64,000 bases of DNA from Mycobacterium bourgelatii (GCF_010723575.1 NZ_BLKZ01000001.1:434001-498000), one strand, 5' to 3'; positions 25,941 to 35,122 are shown, numbered from the stretch's first letter. Numbers and translations: made by a program. Notes: generated by a model from the sequence alone, not told the origin.

Positions 25941-27869
25941 GTGGACTTAGTGTTGGGGGTGGCGGTCACGGGCCGGGTCGCGCGCTTGGCGCTCGTCGGC
26001 TCCGCGGCTGAGGGCAACCCGGTCATCGACCAGTACTCCGTCGACACCGGCCCGAACCCGATCGGGGTGCTGGCCGAAACCATCGTGGGAACGAACCGGT
26101 TGCTGGCCGACGAGGGTCACCGGCTTGGCGCCACCCGTTTGTGCTGGTCCGATTGGGGCCTGGCGGATCGGCTGCGCAACACCCTGCTGCAGTCCGGCGT
26201 CGCCAACGTCGAGGTGCTGTCCGAAACCGACGCGGCCACGGCCCTGCTGAACACGCGGGGTCCCGGTGCAGCCGTGCTGCTGGTGGGCGACCAGACGGCG
26301 AGCCTGTCGACGATGGATTCCCCGGACGCGCCGCCGACCATGATGGCCGCCGCGCCCGTCGAATCCGACCCCACATCGACGTTCGACACGTTGCTGTCGC
26401 AGATACCCAATCAGACCAGCAGCCCTGACGAGGTGTTGGTGGTGGGCTCGTCTTCCGAGCAAACCGCGATGTTTGCCGACCAGCTGCGATCCGCCTCCAC
26501 CATGGATGTGCAGATCCCGGAGGACCCCACCTTCGCGTTGGCCCGTGGCGCCGCCATTTCGGCCGATCCGGCGAGCGCATCCAGCGCAACGATGGCGCAC
26601 CCGGGACTGGCTCCCGGAGCGACAACGGCTCTGCCATCTTCGGGGCCCACAGGTGTGCCGCTGGACGCGACGACGGCCGCCCCGATACCCGGTGACGCGA
26701 CCGCGTTCGTGCCTTCGCCCGACGCCGGGGCGCCGAGCGCGCAGGACGAACAGCTGGCGTACTCCCAGGCCAGCGACTACGACGTGCTCCCAATGGTGGA
26801 CGAATACGACGAATACGGGAACCCCTTATACGAGGACGAATTCGTTGAAGACGCCGAAGCCGTCAACGACCCGGAGTCGGGCGAACCGAACAAGCTCAAC
26901 CTGCGGTCGCTGCTGATCACCAACGGCGTCATCGCCTTCGCGGTCCTGGGATTCGCGTCCCTGGCAGTCGCCGTGGCGGTCACCGTGCGGCCGACGGCTT
27001 CGTCGCTGCCGGTCGAGGGACACCAGAACGCCCAGCCCGGAAAGTTCATGCCGCTGTTGCCCACCGAGCAGCAGGCGCCCATACCGCCGCCCCCGGCCGA
27101 CGCTCCGACTCTCGGGTTCCAGGGCGGCAACCTCGCGCCCCTCCAGAACGCTCCGCAGTACGGCGGCGGCGTGGCGCCGCCCCCGGCCGCCCCGGTGCCG
27201 GCGCCGGCACCGCCCGCCGTGGTGCCCGCACCGGTGCCGCTTCCGGTCCCGGTCTTCATTCCGTGGCCGGGCTGGCAGCCCGGCATGCCGACCGTTTCGC
27301 CGACGCCGATCACAACGACGACGACGGTGACGACGCCGCCGACAACCACCACCACACCGCCGACCACGACCACGACGCCGCCGACGACCACTACCCAGCC
27401 GACCACGACGGCGCCGACGACGACCACCGCGCCGACGACGACGGTGCCGACCACGACAGCGGCGCCGACCACAACGGCGGCGCCGACGACTACGGCGCCG
27501 AAGCCGACGACGACGGTCGCGCCGGAGCCGACCACCGTCGCGCCGCCACCGACAACGGTGGCGCCGCCGCCGACGCAGCAGACCGTTGCGCCGCCGCCGA
27601 CGCAGCAGACCGTTGCGCCGCCGCCGGTCCAAGTGCCGACCGTCGCCCCGCAGCCGCCGGCACAGGTGCCGACCGTCGCCCCGCAGCCACCGGTACAGGT
27701 CCCGACCGTCGCCCCGAAGCCGCCGGTACAGGTCCCGACCGTCGCCCCGAAGCCGCCGACCGGCGGTGGCACCGGCGGCGGGACCGGTGGGGGGCTCTTC
27801 GGTGGCGGCGGCAGCAGCGGAGGCAGCGGCCGTTCCGGGGGCTCAACCGGCGGGAGTGGCGGGAGTTAA
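25941..27869 (+). CDS. Single-pass membrane protein with Thr/Pro-rich extracellular stalk, Rv0538 homologue
   Basis: A 642-residue protein. Residues 1-~190 form a compact N-terminal domain (LVLGVAVTGRVARLALVG at the start), followed by an acidic linker. One transmembrane helix lies near residue 330 (GVIAFAVLGFASLAVAVAV). Beyond it are ~290 residues rich in Pro, Thr and Val: runs of TTTTT-PP, then four copies of a 12-residue unit (VQVPTVAPxPPx), ending in Gly/Ser repeats. This design suits a wall-spanning stalk and likely O-mannosylation, as in other mycobacterial PT-rich proteins. The N-terminal domain would be cytoplasmic. The GTG start has a good AAGGAG site. Its stop overlaps the convergent permease stop. 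Confidence 0.86.
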   Translation: MDLVLGVAVTGRVARLALVGSAAEGNPVIDQYSVDTGPNPIGVLAETIVGTNRLLADEGHRLGATRLCWSDWGLADRLRNTLLQSGVANVEVLSETDAATALLNTRGPGAAVLLVGDQTASLSTMDSPDAPPTMMAAAPVESDPTSTFDTLLSQIPNQTSSPDEVLVVGSSSEQTAMFADQLRSASTMDVQIPEDPTFALARGAAISADPASASSATMAHPGLAPGATTALPSSGPTGVPLDATTAAPIPGDATAFVPSPDAGAPSAQDEQLAYSQASDYDVLPMVDEYDEYGNPLYEDEFVEDAEAVNDPESGEPNKLNLRSLLITNGVIAFAVLGFASLAVAVAVTVRPTASSLPVEGHQNAQPGKFMPLLPTEQQAPIPPPPADAPTLGFQGGNLAPLQNAPQYGGGVAPPPAAPVPAPAPPAVVPAPVPLPVPVFIPWPGWQPGMPTVSPTPITTTTTVTTPPTTTTTPPTTTTTPPTTTTQPTTTAPTTTTAPTTTVPTTTAAPTTTAAPTTTAPKPTTTVAPEPTTVAPPPTTVAPPPTQQTVAPPPTQQTVAPPPVQVPTVAPQPPAQVPTVAPQPPVQVPTVAPKPPVQVPTVAPKPPTGGGTGGGTGGGLFGGGGSSGGSGRSGGSTGGSGGS

Positions 27870-29152
27870 TCCGCCGCTGGGCTGGCACGCCGCACGATGA
27901 CGCGGCCAACCACCCCGATCGCGAACACGACCAGCCCCACGGCGACCGACTGCCACGGCAGCGTCGCGACGAGCACCACGCAACCGAGCAATCCGACGAC
28001 GTTGACCGCGCGGCGCCAGGCGCGGCGCGGCAGCGTGTAGGCGGCAGCATTGGCGATCGCGTAGTAGATCAGCACCCCGAACGACGAAAACCCAATGACG
28101 CCGCGCAAATCCGCGGTCACCACCAGCACACACACCACCACGGCGATCGCAATCTCGGCATGGTGGGGCACCTGGTAGCGCGGGTGCACCGCGGCCAGCC
28201 AGCGCGGGAGATCGCGATGGCGGGCCATCGCCAACGACGTGCGCCCCAGCCCGGCGATGAGAGCCAGCAACGCGCCAGCGCTGGCCACCGCCGCACCAAC
28301 GGAAGCGACCGGCACCAGCCCCCCAACGCCGGCGGCGCGCAGTGCCTCGGCCAGCGGCGCCACCGCGTTGGCAAGGCGGTCCGGGCCGGCGGCCAACAGC
28401 GCCGCCACCCCGACGACCAGATAGATCAGCACGGCGATTGCCAGAGCCAGGGTTATCGCTTTGGGAATGGTGTGGGCGGGGTCGCGTACCTCTTCACCCA
28501 TCGTCGCGATGCGTGCATAACCCGCGAAGGCGAAGAACAGCAGCCCAGCCGACTGCAGCACGCCATAGGCCGTGACACCGGCCCAGCCGGCGGTCAGCGA
28601 GTGCGTCGTCTCAGAAGTGTCATCCGCTCCGGCAGTGCCGATCAGGATGCCGACCACCACTATCGCGAGCGCAATTACCGTGCAGGCCAACAATATTCGG
28701 GCGAGCGCCGCGGTCTTGGTGACGCCGCGGTAATTCAGCGCGGCCAGCGCCACCACCACTGCCACGGCGACGGCGCGCTGCGCATACGCGGGCGCGCCCA
28801 GACTGCCGACGGTGTAGGAGGCGACGGTCAACGCCATCGCCGCGCACGAGGCGGTCTTGCCGATGACGAATCCCCAGCCGGCCAGGAAACCCCACCACGG
28901 GCCGAGTCGCTCCCGGCCGTAGATGTACGTGCCGCCCGACGTCGGGTACACCGCCGCGAGCTGAGCCGAAGAGGTTGCGTTGCAGTAGGCGATCGCGGCC
29001 GCGAGCACCAGACCGATTAGCAGGCCGACACCCGCGGCGCGCGCCGCCGGCCCGAATGCCGCGAACACACCGGCGCCGATCATCGACCCCAGCCCGATCA
29101 CCACCGCATCGGCGGTGCCAAGTCGGCGAGCGAGTGCGGGTTGGTCGCCCAT
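27866..29152 (-). CDS. APC-family amino-acid/polyamine permease
   Basis: A 428-residue transporter with about twelve helices. It begins GTADAVVIGLGSMIGAGVFAAFGPAARAAG, the APC helix-1 signature, and has SGGTYIYGRERLGPWWGFLAGW in helix 3, typical of the amino-acid/polyamine/cationic group. The substrate is unknown. The ATG at 29152 overlaps the last base of menE (TGATG), so it is translated behind menE. It is not the neighbour of menE in the M. tuberculosis order I recall (Rv0541c), so this may be an insertion or replacement here. Confidence 0.88.
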   Translation of the reverse strand: MGDQPALARRLGTADAVVIGLGSMIGAGVFAAFGPAARAAGVGLLIGLVLAAAIAYCNATSSAQLAAVYPTSGGTYIYGRERLGPWWGFLAGWGFVIGKTASCAAMALTVASYTVGSLGAPAYAQRAVAVAVVVALAALNYRGVTKTAALARILLACTVIALAIVVVGILIGTAGADDTSETTHSLTAGWAGVTAYGVLQSAGLLFFAFAGYARIATMGEEVRDPAHTIPKAITLALAIAVLIYLVVGVAALLAAGPDRLANAVAPLAEALRAAGVGGLVPVASVGAAVASAGALLALIAGLGRTSLAMARHRDLPRWLAAVHPRYQVPHHAEIAIAVVVCVLVVTADLRGVIGFSSFGVLIYYAIANAAAYTLPRRAWRRAVNVVGLLGCVVLVATLPWQSVAVGLVVFAIGVVGRVIVRRASPAAD

Positions 29153-30297
29153 CAGCCTGCGCCTCCGTACTGGCGCACCAAGGCGGCCCGGTCGACCTTG
29201 CCGATACCACGACGCGGCAGCTCGTCGACGATGTGCAGTTCGCGGGGAGCGGCCGTGCCGTCCAGGGTGGTAGCGACATGTGCGCGCAGCGCATCCAGCG
29301 TCGGTGTTGGGCAGCCGCCCTTGACCACGATGGCGGCGGCCACCCGTTGTCCCAGTCGGTCGTCGGCGAGGCCGAAAACCGCGCAGTCGCTGACTGCCGG
29401 ATGAGTGCACAACGCGGCCTCCACCGGCTGGGGGAGCACCGTCAGTCCGCCGGTGCTGATCGCATCGTCCACGCGCCCAAGCACGCTCAGCACACCCGCG
29501 TCATCGATGGCGCCGAGGTCGTCGGTGTAGAACCAGCCCGGTTCGGCGAACGGGTCGGGATACACCGGGTTGCGGTAGCCCTTGGCCAGTGTCGCCCCGC
29601 CGAGAGCGACGCGGCCGTCGTCCAGCACGCGCATCCGAACCCCGTCGAGCGGAACCCCGTCGTACACGCAGCCACCCGCTGTCTCGCTCATCCCGTACGT
29701 GCGCACCACGGTGATGCCGGCGGCCTCCGCGGCCTCGAGGACCGGCCGTGGTGCCGGGCCGCCGCCGAGGAGGACGGCATCGAGTTCGGCAAGCGCGGCC
29801 ACCGCATCGGGCCGGGCGAGTGCCTTGGCAAGCTGAGCGGCGACCAGCGACGTATACCGTCGTCCTGAGCCCAATTGACTTACCGCACAGGGCAATTGAT
29901 TTACATCGAATCCCGCCGAGACATCCAGCTCGACGGGTGTGGACCCGGCGATCAGGCTGCGTATCAGGACCTGCAGACCGGCGATGTGGTAGGGCGGGAC
30001 GGCCAGCAGCCACCTGCCCGGACCGCCGAGACGGCGATGGGTGGCCGTCGCACTGGCCGTCAGCGCGGCGGCGGTCAGCAAGGCGCCCTTGGGCGGGCCG
30101 GTGGTGCCCGATGTCGTCACCACCAGGGCCACGTCGTCGTCGATCGGCTCGCCAACTCGCAAGTCGCGCAGCGTGGTTGCCGGCTCGTCGCGTGCAGGCA
30201 CCGCGACCAGCGCGGGATCGCGGCCTTCTAGAACCCGTTGCAGCGCAGGCAACAACAGGCTGGTGGCAGCACCGGTGGGAACGCGCAGCGCGCGCAA
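29152..30297 (-). CDS. menE: o-Succinylbenzoate-CoA ligase
   Basis: A 381-residue AMP-forming ligase that activates o-succinylbenzoate with CoA before ring closure by MenB. It contains the adenylation motif VVTTSGTTGPPKGALLTA (~60-77), TYGMSETAGG (~205), YTDDLGAIDDAGVLSVLGRVDDAI (~280) and the C-terminal lysine region GIGKVDRAALV. It is shorter than typical acyl-CoA synthetases, as is usual for mycobacterial MenE (Rv0542c, 362). The TTG start is the first in frame and uncertain. The next upstream gene on the same strand ends 5 bases before it. Confidence 0.93.
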   Translation of the reverse strand: MRALRVPTGAATSLLLPALQRVLEGRDPALVAVPARDEPATTLRDLRVGEPIDDDVALVVTTSGTTGPPKGALLTAAALTASATATHRRLGGPGRWLLAVPPYHIAGLQVLIRSLIAGSTPVELDVSAGFDVNQLPCAVSQLGSGRRYTSLVAAQLAKALARPDAVAALAELDAVLLGGGPAPRPVLEAAEAAGITVVRTYGMSETAGGCVYDGVPLDGVRMRVLDDGRVALGGATLAKGYRNPVYPDPFAEPGWFYTDDLGAIDDAGVLSVLGRVDDAISTGGLTVLPQPVEAALCTHPAVSDCAVFGLADDRLGQRVAAAIVVKGGCPTPTLDALRAHVATTLDGTAAPRELHIVDELPRRGIGKVDRAALVRQYGGAG

Positions 30298-30302
30298 GAC
30301 GG

Positions 30303-30605
30303 CTATGCCCGCTCCTCGTTGTCACGGACATCGTTGAACGGCCATCCCTTGGCGGCCAACCGCTCTCGCACTCGCTCGACGTCTTGCGGGCTGGGCAGGT
30401 CGTCGGTGAGCTGGGTGATCGCCACACCGATGTCGATTTGGTCGAACTCTCCGCGACGCATCAATTCGTTGGCGACGGCGACGACTTCGTCGTTGGACAG
30501 CCGCCGGGCCAGCAGCGCCAGCACCGCGAAAGAGTCTGTCGGGGGCACACCTTCGGGGTAGCCCGCGCGCAACCACGACACGATCGCGGAGAGAAAATTG
30601 TTCAC
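30303..30605 (-). CDS. DUF3349-like small protein, Rv0543c homologue
   Basis: A 100-residue soluble protein from GTG 30605, the length of Rv0543c. It contains WLRAGYPEGVPPTDSFAVLALLARRLSNDEV and ends in a charged tail. The helical bundle family has no assigned catalytic role. A longer frame from 30638 adds 11 residues with no support. It lies between the small membrane protein and menE on the minus strand and is probably co-transcribed with menE. Confidence 0.86.
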   Translation of the reverse strand: MNNFLSAIVSWLRAGYPEGVPPTDSFAVLALLARRLSNDEVVAVANELMRRGEFDQIDIGVAITQLTDDLPSPQDVERVRERLAAKGWPFNDVRDNEERA

Positions 30606-30681
30606 GCGGCTACAACTTCCCTTGGGCGGCGTCGGCAAACCTGAGGCATGGGCGAACGTCAGGCAACGGACATCAACGACA

Positions 30682-30972
30682 CTACTTGGGTTTGGCTCCG
30701 AGGAAAGCCCAGCCGGTGTGGTGCGCGATGAAGTCGCGGGCGATGTAGAGCACGCCGACGATGATCACGGTGAGCACCAGCGCATAGATCAGCCAGGCGA
30801 GCGCGGTGAGCGCGGGGTTCTTCTGGGGTGCCGCGCCGTTGGACCTGATGTCGCCGGCACCGGCGGCTTGCAACCGCACCCCCAGCGCGAACAGTCCCGG
30901 TAACGCTGCCCCGGCCAGCAGGCTGAAGATGAGGATCTTGACCGTCGCTGCATAGTTGAACCAGTCGCTCAT
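30682..30972 (-). CDS. Small two-helix membrane protein, Rv0544c homologue
   Basis: A 96-residue protein with two hydrophobic helices (VKILIFSLLAGAALPGLFALGV and LTALAWLIYALVLTVIIVGVLYIA). Its ATG overlaps the pitA stop by four bases, so it is coupled to the phosphate transporter and may be an accessory subunit. That partnership is an inference from overlap and conserved order only. Confidence 0.86.
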   Translation of the reverse strand: MSDWFNYAATVKILIFSLLAGAALPGLFALGVRLQAAGAGDIRSNGAAPQKNPALTALAWLIYALVLTVIIVGVLYIARDFIAHHTGWAFLGAKPK

Positions 30973-32216
30973 GAGGGGTTCCCCGCGCTGAGAATGGGGT
31001 CTTCGTTGCTCACCATGGGCGGGCGCGGCGGCAGGGGCGGGGGCGGGGCCGACGGGGGCGGTCCCGAGCCGTTGGAACTGTCGAGCCCGGCCGTCAGGTT
31101 GCCTTCCCAAGCTGCGTTGACGTTGTTGTGGTCGACCTTGATCTTGCGGGACCGCAGGTAGATGGCTGCGGATACGGCGATCAGCGACGAGAAGCCGACG
31201 ATCGCTCCCGGGTAGCCGCCGATGAGGTGCACGGTCCAGTAGGTGACGGCGCCGACCAACCCGGACAGCGGAAGCGTGACCAGCCATGCGGTGGCCATCC
31301 GGCCGGCCACACCCCAGCGCACCTCCGCCCCGGGCTTGCCCACGCCGCTGCCCAGGACCGAGCCAGTGCAGACCTGTGTGGTCGACAGCGCGTAACCGAA
31401 ATGGGCGGACAGCAGAATGACCGCGGCCGAGGAGGACTCGGCTGCCATGCCCTGGGGTGGGTGGATCTCCACCAGCCCTTTGCCCAGGGTGCGGATGATG
31501 CGCCAGCCGCCCAGATAGGTGCCGGCGGCCATGGCGACGGCGCAGCTCACGACGACCCAGAGCGGCGGCATGCTGGAGGAGCGGCTGACCGCGCCGTAGG
31601 ACATGAGCGCCAAAAAAATGACGCCCATCGTCTTCTGGGCGTCATTGGTCCCGTGCGCCAGGGATACCAGCGAGGCGGAGCCAATTTGGCCGCGCCGGAA
31701 GCCGGCCGAGGTACGCCCCTCTGGAACGCCGCGCGTGATCCGATAGACCAGCCAGGTGGCCGCCGCGCCGACGAGGACGGCCAGGAATGCGGCGATGACG
31801 GCCGGGATGATCACCTTGGATACCACGCCGTGCCAGATCACCCCGCGCACACCGACGGCGGCGATCGTCGCTCCGACGATGCCACCGATCAGCGCATGCG
31901 AGGAACTGGACGGGATTCCCAGCAGCCAGGTGAGCAGGTTCCAGACGATGCCGCCGACCAACCCGGCGAACACCAACTCCAGCGTCACCAGGTCGGCGTC
32001 GATCAGACCCTTGGCGATGGTGGCGGCCACGGCGGTGGACAAAAACGCGCCGATCAGGTTCAAGACCGCGGACAAAGTGACGGCCGCCTTCGGTGCGAGC
32101 GCGCCGCTGGCAATGGAGGTCGCCATGGCGTTACCGGTGTCGTGGAAACCGTTGGTGAAGTCAAAAGCGAGCGCCGTGATCACGACGATGATCAAGAGGA
32201 ACAGCTCGATGCTCAC
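30969..32216 (-). CDS. pitA: Low-affinity inorganic phosphate transporter
   Basis: A 415-residue PiT-family permease (Rv0545c, 417). Signature repeats are ALAFDFTNGFHDTGNAMATSIASGAL in the N-terminal half and SLAHGTNDAQKTMGVI in the second, the duplicated phosphate-binding motif (GANDVAN-like). It has about ten helices and a Pro-rich C-terminal tail (PPPSAPPPPLPPRPP). It exchanges metal-phosphate with protons across the cytoplasmic membrane. The GTG at 32216 is chosen over the frame from 32243 because it matches the family N-terminus (SIELFLLIIVV). Confidence 0.93.
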   Translation of the reverse strand: MSIELFLLIIVVITALAFDFTNGFHDTGNAMATSIASGALAPKAAVTLSAVLNLIGAFLSTAVAATIAKGLIDADLVTLELVFAGLVGGIVWNLLTWLLGIPSSSSHALIGGIVGATIAAVGVRGVIWHGVVSKVIIPAVIAAFLAVLVGAAATWLVYRITRGVPEGRTSAGFRRGQIGSASLVSLAHGTNDAQKTMGVIFLALMSYGAVSRSSSMPPLWVVVSCAVAMAAGTYLGGWRIIRTLGKGLVEIHPPQGMAAESSSAAVILLSAHFGYALSTTQVCTGSVLGSGVGKPGAEVRWGVAGRMATAWLVTLPLSGLVGAVTYWTVHLIGGYPGAIVGFSSLIAVSAAIYLRSRKIKVDHNNVNAAWEGNLTAGLDSSNGSGPPPSAPPPPLPPRPPMVSNEDPILSAGNPS

Positions 32217-32313
32217 AGGCCCTGATTCTTGCGGTCGTCGCATTCCCTTGTCGAATGACGAAATACGGGAAGTGCAGGAATATTTCGAGTGGTCGCCTGA
32301 TGTTAGCTAACCG

Positions 32314-32721
32314 TTAACCTTCGGTTTGTCGGGCCGGATTCCTGGTGTCGCGGCGTAGCGGGTGATCGGGGGGAACCTCGACGAAAATCAGGGTGATGCC
32401 GTCCGGGTCGATGACGTGCATCTCGTGCAGACCCCACGGTTCGCGTCGTGCCTCGCGGGCGATCGGTACCCCGCGGCTGCGCAACTCGGCCTCCGTGGCG
32501 TTGATGTCGCGCACCTGCAGCCACAGCGCGCCGGGGAAGGGCCCTCGAGAATGGTCAGGTTCGCCGTATCCGGCGAGTTCAAGCAGCGACTGGCCGGCGA
32601 AGAACACGGTGCCGGCGCCGTAGTCCCGGGCGATCGCCAGCCCGATCTCGTCGCGGTAGAAGCTCAACGACCGCTGATAATTCGCCGGCCGAAGGAGCAT
32701 TCGGCTGGCCAGGATCTCCAT
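32314..32721 (-). CDS. VOC/glyoxalase-superfamily protein, Rv0546c homologue
   Basis: A 135-residue single-domain protein. It has the vicinal oxygen chelate pattern: a start strand (ILASRMLLRP) followed by SLSFYRDEIGL, a central ALWLQVRDINATEAEL, and the end motif VIDPDGITLIFVE with a metal-ligand Glu. Metal-binding residues are consistent with a small lyase or dioxygenase, but the substrate is unknown. It lies 12 bases downstream of the dehydrogenase gene on the same strand. Confidence 0.88.
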   Translation of the reverse strand: MEILASRMLLRPANYQRSLSFYRDEIGLAIARDYGAGTVFFAGQSLLELAGYGEPDHSRGPFPGALWLQVRDINATEAELRSRGVPIAREARREPWGLHEMHVIDPDGITLIFVEVPPDHPLRRDTRNPARQTEG

Positions 32722-32733
32722 CCAACGTGTCTA

Positions 32734-33633
32734 TCACGATTGGCCGGTGTCGTCGCCGCGCCTGCCCATCAGTGCGTCGACCCAACGCGGGCCCAGGGTG
32801 TTCAGCGCCTTGGCCGCCAGCGCGATCCTCGGTGCGATCCGAACCGGTCGGGTGCGGGCGGCCGTCACCATCCACTCGCCGGCTTCTTCCGACGTCAGCG
32901 CCGGCAATCCCTCGTAGGCCTTGGTCGGCGCGATCATCGGCGTGGCCACCAATGGGTAGTACAGCGTCGTCGAGTGCACGCCCTTGCGGCCCCACTCGGT
33001 TTCGATGATCCGGCTCACCGCGGTCAGGGCGGCCTTCGAGGCGTTGTACACCGAGAACAACGGCGACGCCTCCGACAAGACGCCCCAGGTCGACACGTTG
33101 ATGATGTGGCCGTCGCCGCGTTCGATCATCCCCGGCGCCAGCCCGCGGATCAGCCGCAGCGGCGCGTAGTAGTTCAGCGTCATCGTCCGCTCGACGTCGT
33201 GCCAGCGTTCCAGCGACTCGGCCAGGGGTCGGCGGATGGACCGACCGGCGTTGTTGATCAGGATGTCCACCCCGCCGATGCGTTCCTCGACGTCGGCGAC
33301 CAGCGCATCGATGGCGTCCATGTCCGAGAGGTCGCAGGGGAGCGACATCGCCGTGCCGCCCGAGGTGGTGATGCGGTCGGCGAGCTCGTCCAGCAGATCC
33401 TTGCGACGGGCGACCGCGACCACCGTGGCGCCCTCGCGGGCCAACAGTTCCGCCCCGGCCGCGCCGATACCGGTCGAGGCTCCGGTCAGCAGGATGCGCT
33501 TTCCCTCGAGGTCGATGGGCTTGATCAGGGGCCGGTTGATCAGCAGCTGAGGGTAAGCCGGGGGCCGCATGCTGGCCAGCGTGATCTGTTCGCTCAGCCG
33601 GCGAAACGGGCTCTTGCTCGCGTTCTTACTCAC
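32734..33633 (-). CDS. Short-chain dehydrogenase/reductase, Rv0547c homologue
   Basis: A 299-residue SDR. The cofactor motif is ILLTGASTGIGAAGAELLA (~47-65), NNAGRSIRR follows at ~128, and the catalytic residues are in INVSTWG (Ser) and YNASKAAL (Tyr-x-x-x-Lys). Arginine residues after the glycine motif (VARRKD) suggest NADP preference. An N-terminal extension of ~40 residues precedes the Rossmann fold. The substrate is unknown. The next gene upstream on this strand is menB, with a 57-base gap. Confidence 0.9.
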   Translation of the reverse strand: MSKNASKSPFRRLSEQITLASMRPPAYPQLLINRPLIKPIDLEGKRILLTGASTGIGAAGAELLAREGATVVAVARRKDLLDELADRITTSGGTAMSLPCDLSDMDAIDALVADVEERIGGVDILINNAGRSIRRPLAESLERWHDVERTMTLNYYAPLRLIRGLAPGMIERGDGHIINVSTWGVLSEASPLFSVYNASKAALTAVSRIIETEWGRKGVHSTTLYYPLVATPMIAPTKAYEGLPALTSEEAGEWMVTAARTRPVRIAPRIALAAKALNTLGPRWVDALMGRRGDDTGQS

Positions 33634-33690
33634 GACCGGAGTCTAGGAGCGGCCGTCTTGTGCCCGGCGTCACGCTGTCCCCGGCCCGCT

Positions 33691-34593
33691 TTAGAAGTAG
33701 CGCGGGAACGGGCTCCAGTCCGGGGGGCGCTTCTGCAGGAAGGCGTCCCGGCCCTCGACGGCCTCGTCGGTCATGTAGGCCAGCCGGGTGGCCTCGCCGG
33801 CGAACAGCTGCTGGCCCACCAGCCCGTCGTCAAGCAGGTTGAAGGCGAACTTCAGCATCCGTTGCGCCTGAGGTGATTTGGCGTTGATTTCGGCCGCCCA
33901 CTGGATGCCCACCGCTTCCAATTCGGCGTGGTCGACAACTTCGTTGACCGCGCCCATCTGGTGCATCTGTTCGGCGGTGTACGGGCGACCCAGGAAGAAG
34001 ATCTCGCGGGCGAACTTCTGGCCGACCTGGCGGGCCAGGTACGCGCTGCCATAACCGCCGTCGAAGCTGCCGACGTCGGCGTCGGTCTGCTTGAACCGGG
34101 CGTGCTCACGGCTGGCCAGGGTGAGGTCGCACACCACGTGCAGGCTGTGCCCGCCCCCGGCCGCCCAGCCGTTGACCAGGCAGATGACCACCTTGGGCAT
34201 GAACCGAATCAGCCGCTGCACCTCGAGGATGTGCAGTCGCCCGGCGCGGGCAACGTCGACGGTGTCCGCCGTTTCGCCGCTGGCGTACTGGTACCCGCTG
34301 CGCCCACGGATGCGTTGGTCGCCGCCGGAGCAGAACGCCCACCCGCCGTCCTTCGGCGACGGCCCGTTGCCGGTCAGCAGGACCACACCCACGTCCGACG
34401 ACATCCGCGCGTGATCGAGCACCCGGTACAACTCGTCCACGGTGTGGGGCCGAAACGCGTTACGCACCTCGGGGCGGTCGAACGCCACCCGCACCGTGTC
34501 GTCGGTGACGTGCCGGTGGTAGGTGATGTCGGTAAGGTCGTCGAAGCCGTCGACGAGCTTCCACTGCTTTGCGTCAAATGGGTTGTCGCTCAA
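33691..34593 (-). CDS. menB: 1,4-dihydroxy-2-naphthoyl-CoA synthase
   Basis: A 300-residue crotonase-family enzyme that closes the second ring of the naphthoquinone by Dieckmann condensation of o-succinylbenzoyl-CoA. It carries the family's WAFCSGGDQRIRG (oxyanion region, ~96), NGWAAGGGHSLHVVCDLTLAS (~142) and the catalytic Asp segment DADVGSFDGGYGSAYLA (~170), with the C-terminal SPFPRYF that closes the neighbouring subunit's site. Its length is near Rv0548c (314). The toxin-antitoxin pair Rv0549c-Rv0550c that follows in M. tuberculosis is absent. Confidence 0.96.
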   Translation of the reverse strand: MSDNPFDAKQWKLVDGFDDLTDITYHRHVTDDTVRVAFDRPEVRNAFRPHTVDELYRVLDHARMSSDVGVVLLTGNGPSPKDGGWAFCSGGDQRIRGRSGYQYASGETADTVDVARAGRLHILEVQRLIRFMPKVVICLVNGWAAGGGHSLHVVCDLTLASREHARFKQTDADVGSFDGGYGSAYLARQVGQKFAREIFFLGRPYTAEQMHQMGAVNEVVDHAELEAVGIQWAAEINAKSPQAQRMLKFAFNLLDDGLVGQQLFAGEATRLAYMTDEAVEGRDAFLQKRPPDWSPFPRYF

Positions 34594-34622
34594 GGATCCT
34601 CACACTCCGTTGGCTGTCTGAA

Positions 34623-35072
34623 TTACACCGGGTCGAAGCGGAACACGGCGCAACGTCCGGCTAGGGCCTCGAATTCCTCGGGTCGCCCCTCTTTGACGAG
34701 TCCGGAACGTTTCATGAACCCGACACCGGTAGGTACCTCGGTGGGGAAGGCCCGCAGTAGTGGCTTGGCCTCTTCGGGCGACAACTCCACCATCCGAACC
34801 CGTTCCTGCGTACGCCCCCGCTGCAGCGTGACTTCGCCTGCGGCTCTTACGTTTTTCACCCAGTCCGCGCCGGGGAAGCCGCCCACCACGTAGCGCTGGC
34901 CATCGACCGTCATCGGGGTTATCGGGGTCGAGCGCGGCACTCCGGATTTGCGGCCGGGCACGGTCAGCACGACCGGGCTCTCGCCGCCGAAGCGCAAACC
35001 CAGCTTCGACATCTGGATGAAGATCTTGTTCGCCGGCTTCAGCCACCATGGCGGTTTGACGCGTTCAGCCAT
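34623..35072 (-). CDS. F420/deazaflavin-dependent nitroreductase family protein
   Basis: A 149-residue protein of the Ddn-like split-barrel family, the third in this window. It contains VLTVPGRKSGVPRSTPITPM and GGFPGADWVKNVRAAGEVTLQRG, equivalent to the cofactor-binding segments of the pair at 6.9-7.7 kb but from a different subfamily (Pro-Gly-Arg rather than Val-Gly-Arg-Arg). The ATG at 35072 is preferred; a GTG at 35081 is also in frame. It takes the place between menB and fadD8 held by a VapBC module in M. tuberculosis. Confidence 0.86.
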   Translation of the reverse strand: MAERVKPPWWLKPANKIFIQMSKLGLRFGGESPVVLTVPGRKSGVPRSTPITPMTVDGQRYVVGGFPGADWVKNVRAAGEVTLQRGRTQERVRMVELSPEEAKPLLRAFPTEVPTGVGFMKRSGLVKEGRPEEFEALAGRCAVFRFDPV

Positions 35073-35122
35073 GCTTGCCACAGTAGTGGGCCTTCGCGGC
35101 CGCGCCGCGGCCCCGGTGACTG

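Noticed and set aside
32362..33876. 504-residue plus-strand frame
   Set aside because: It crosses three convincing minus-strand genes (glyoxalase-like, SDR, menB end) in antisense and shows no family motifs.
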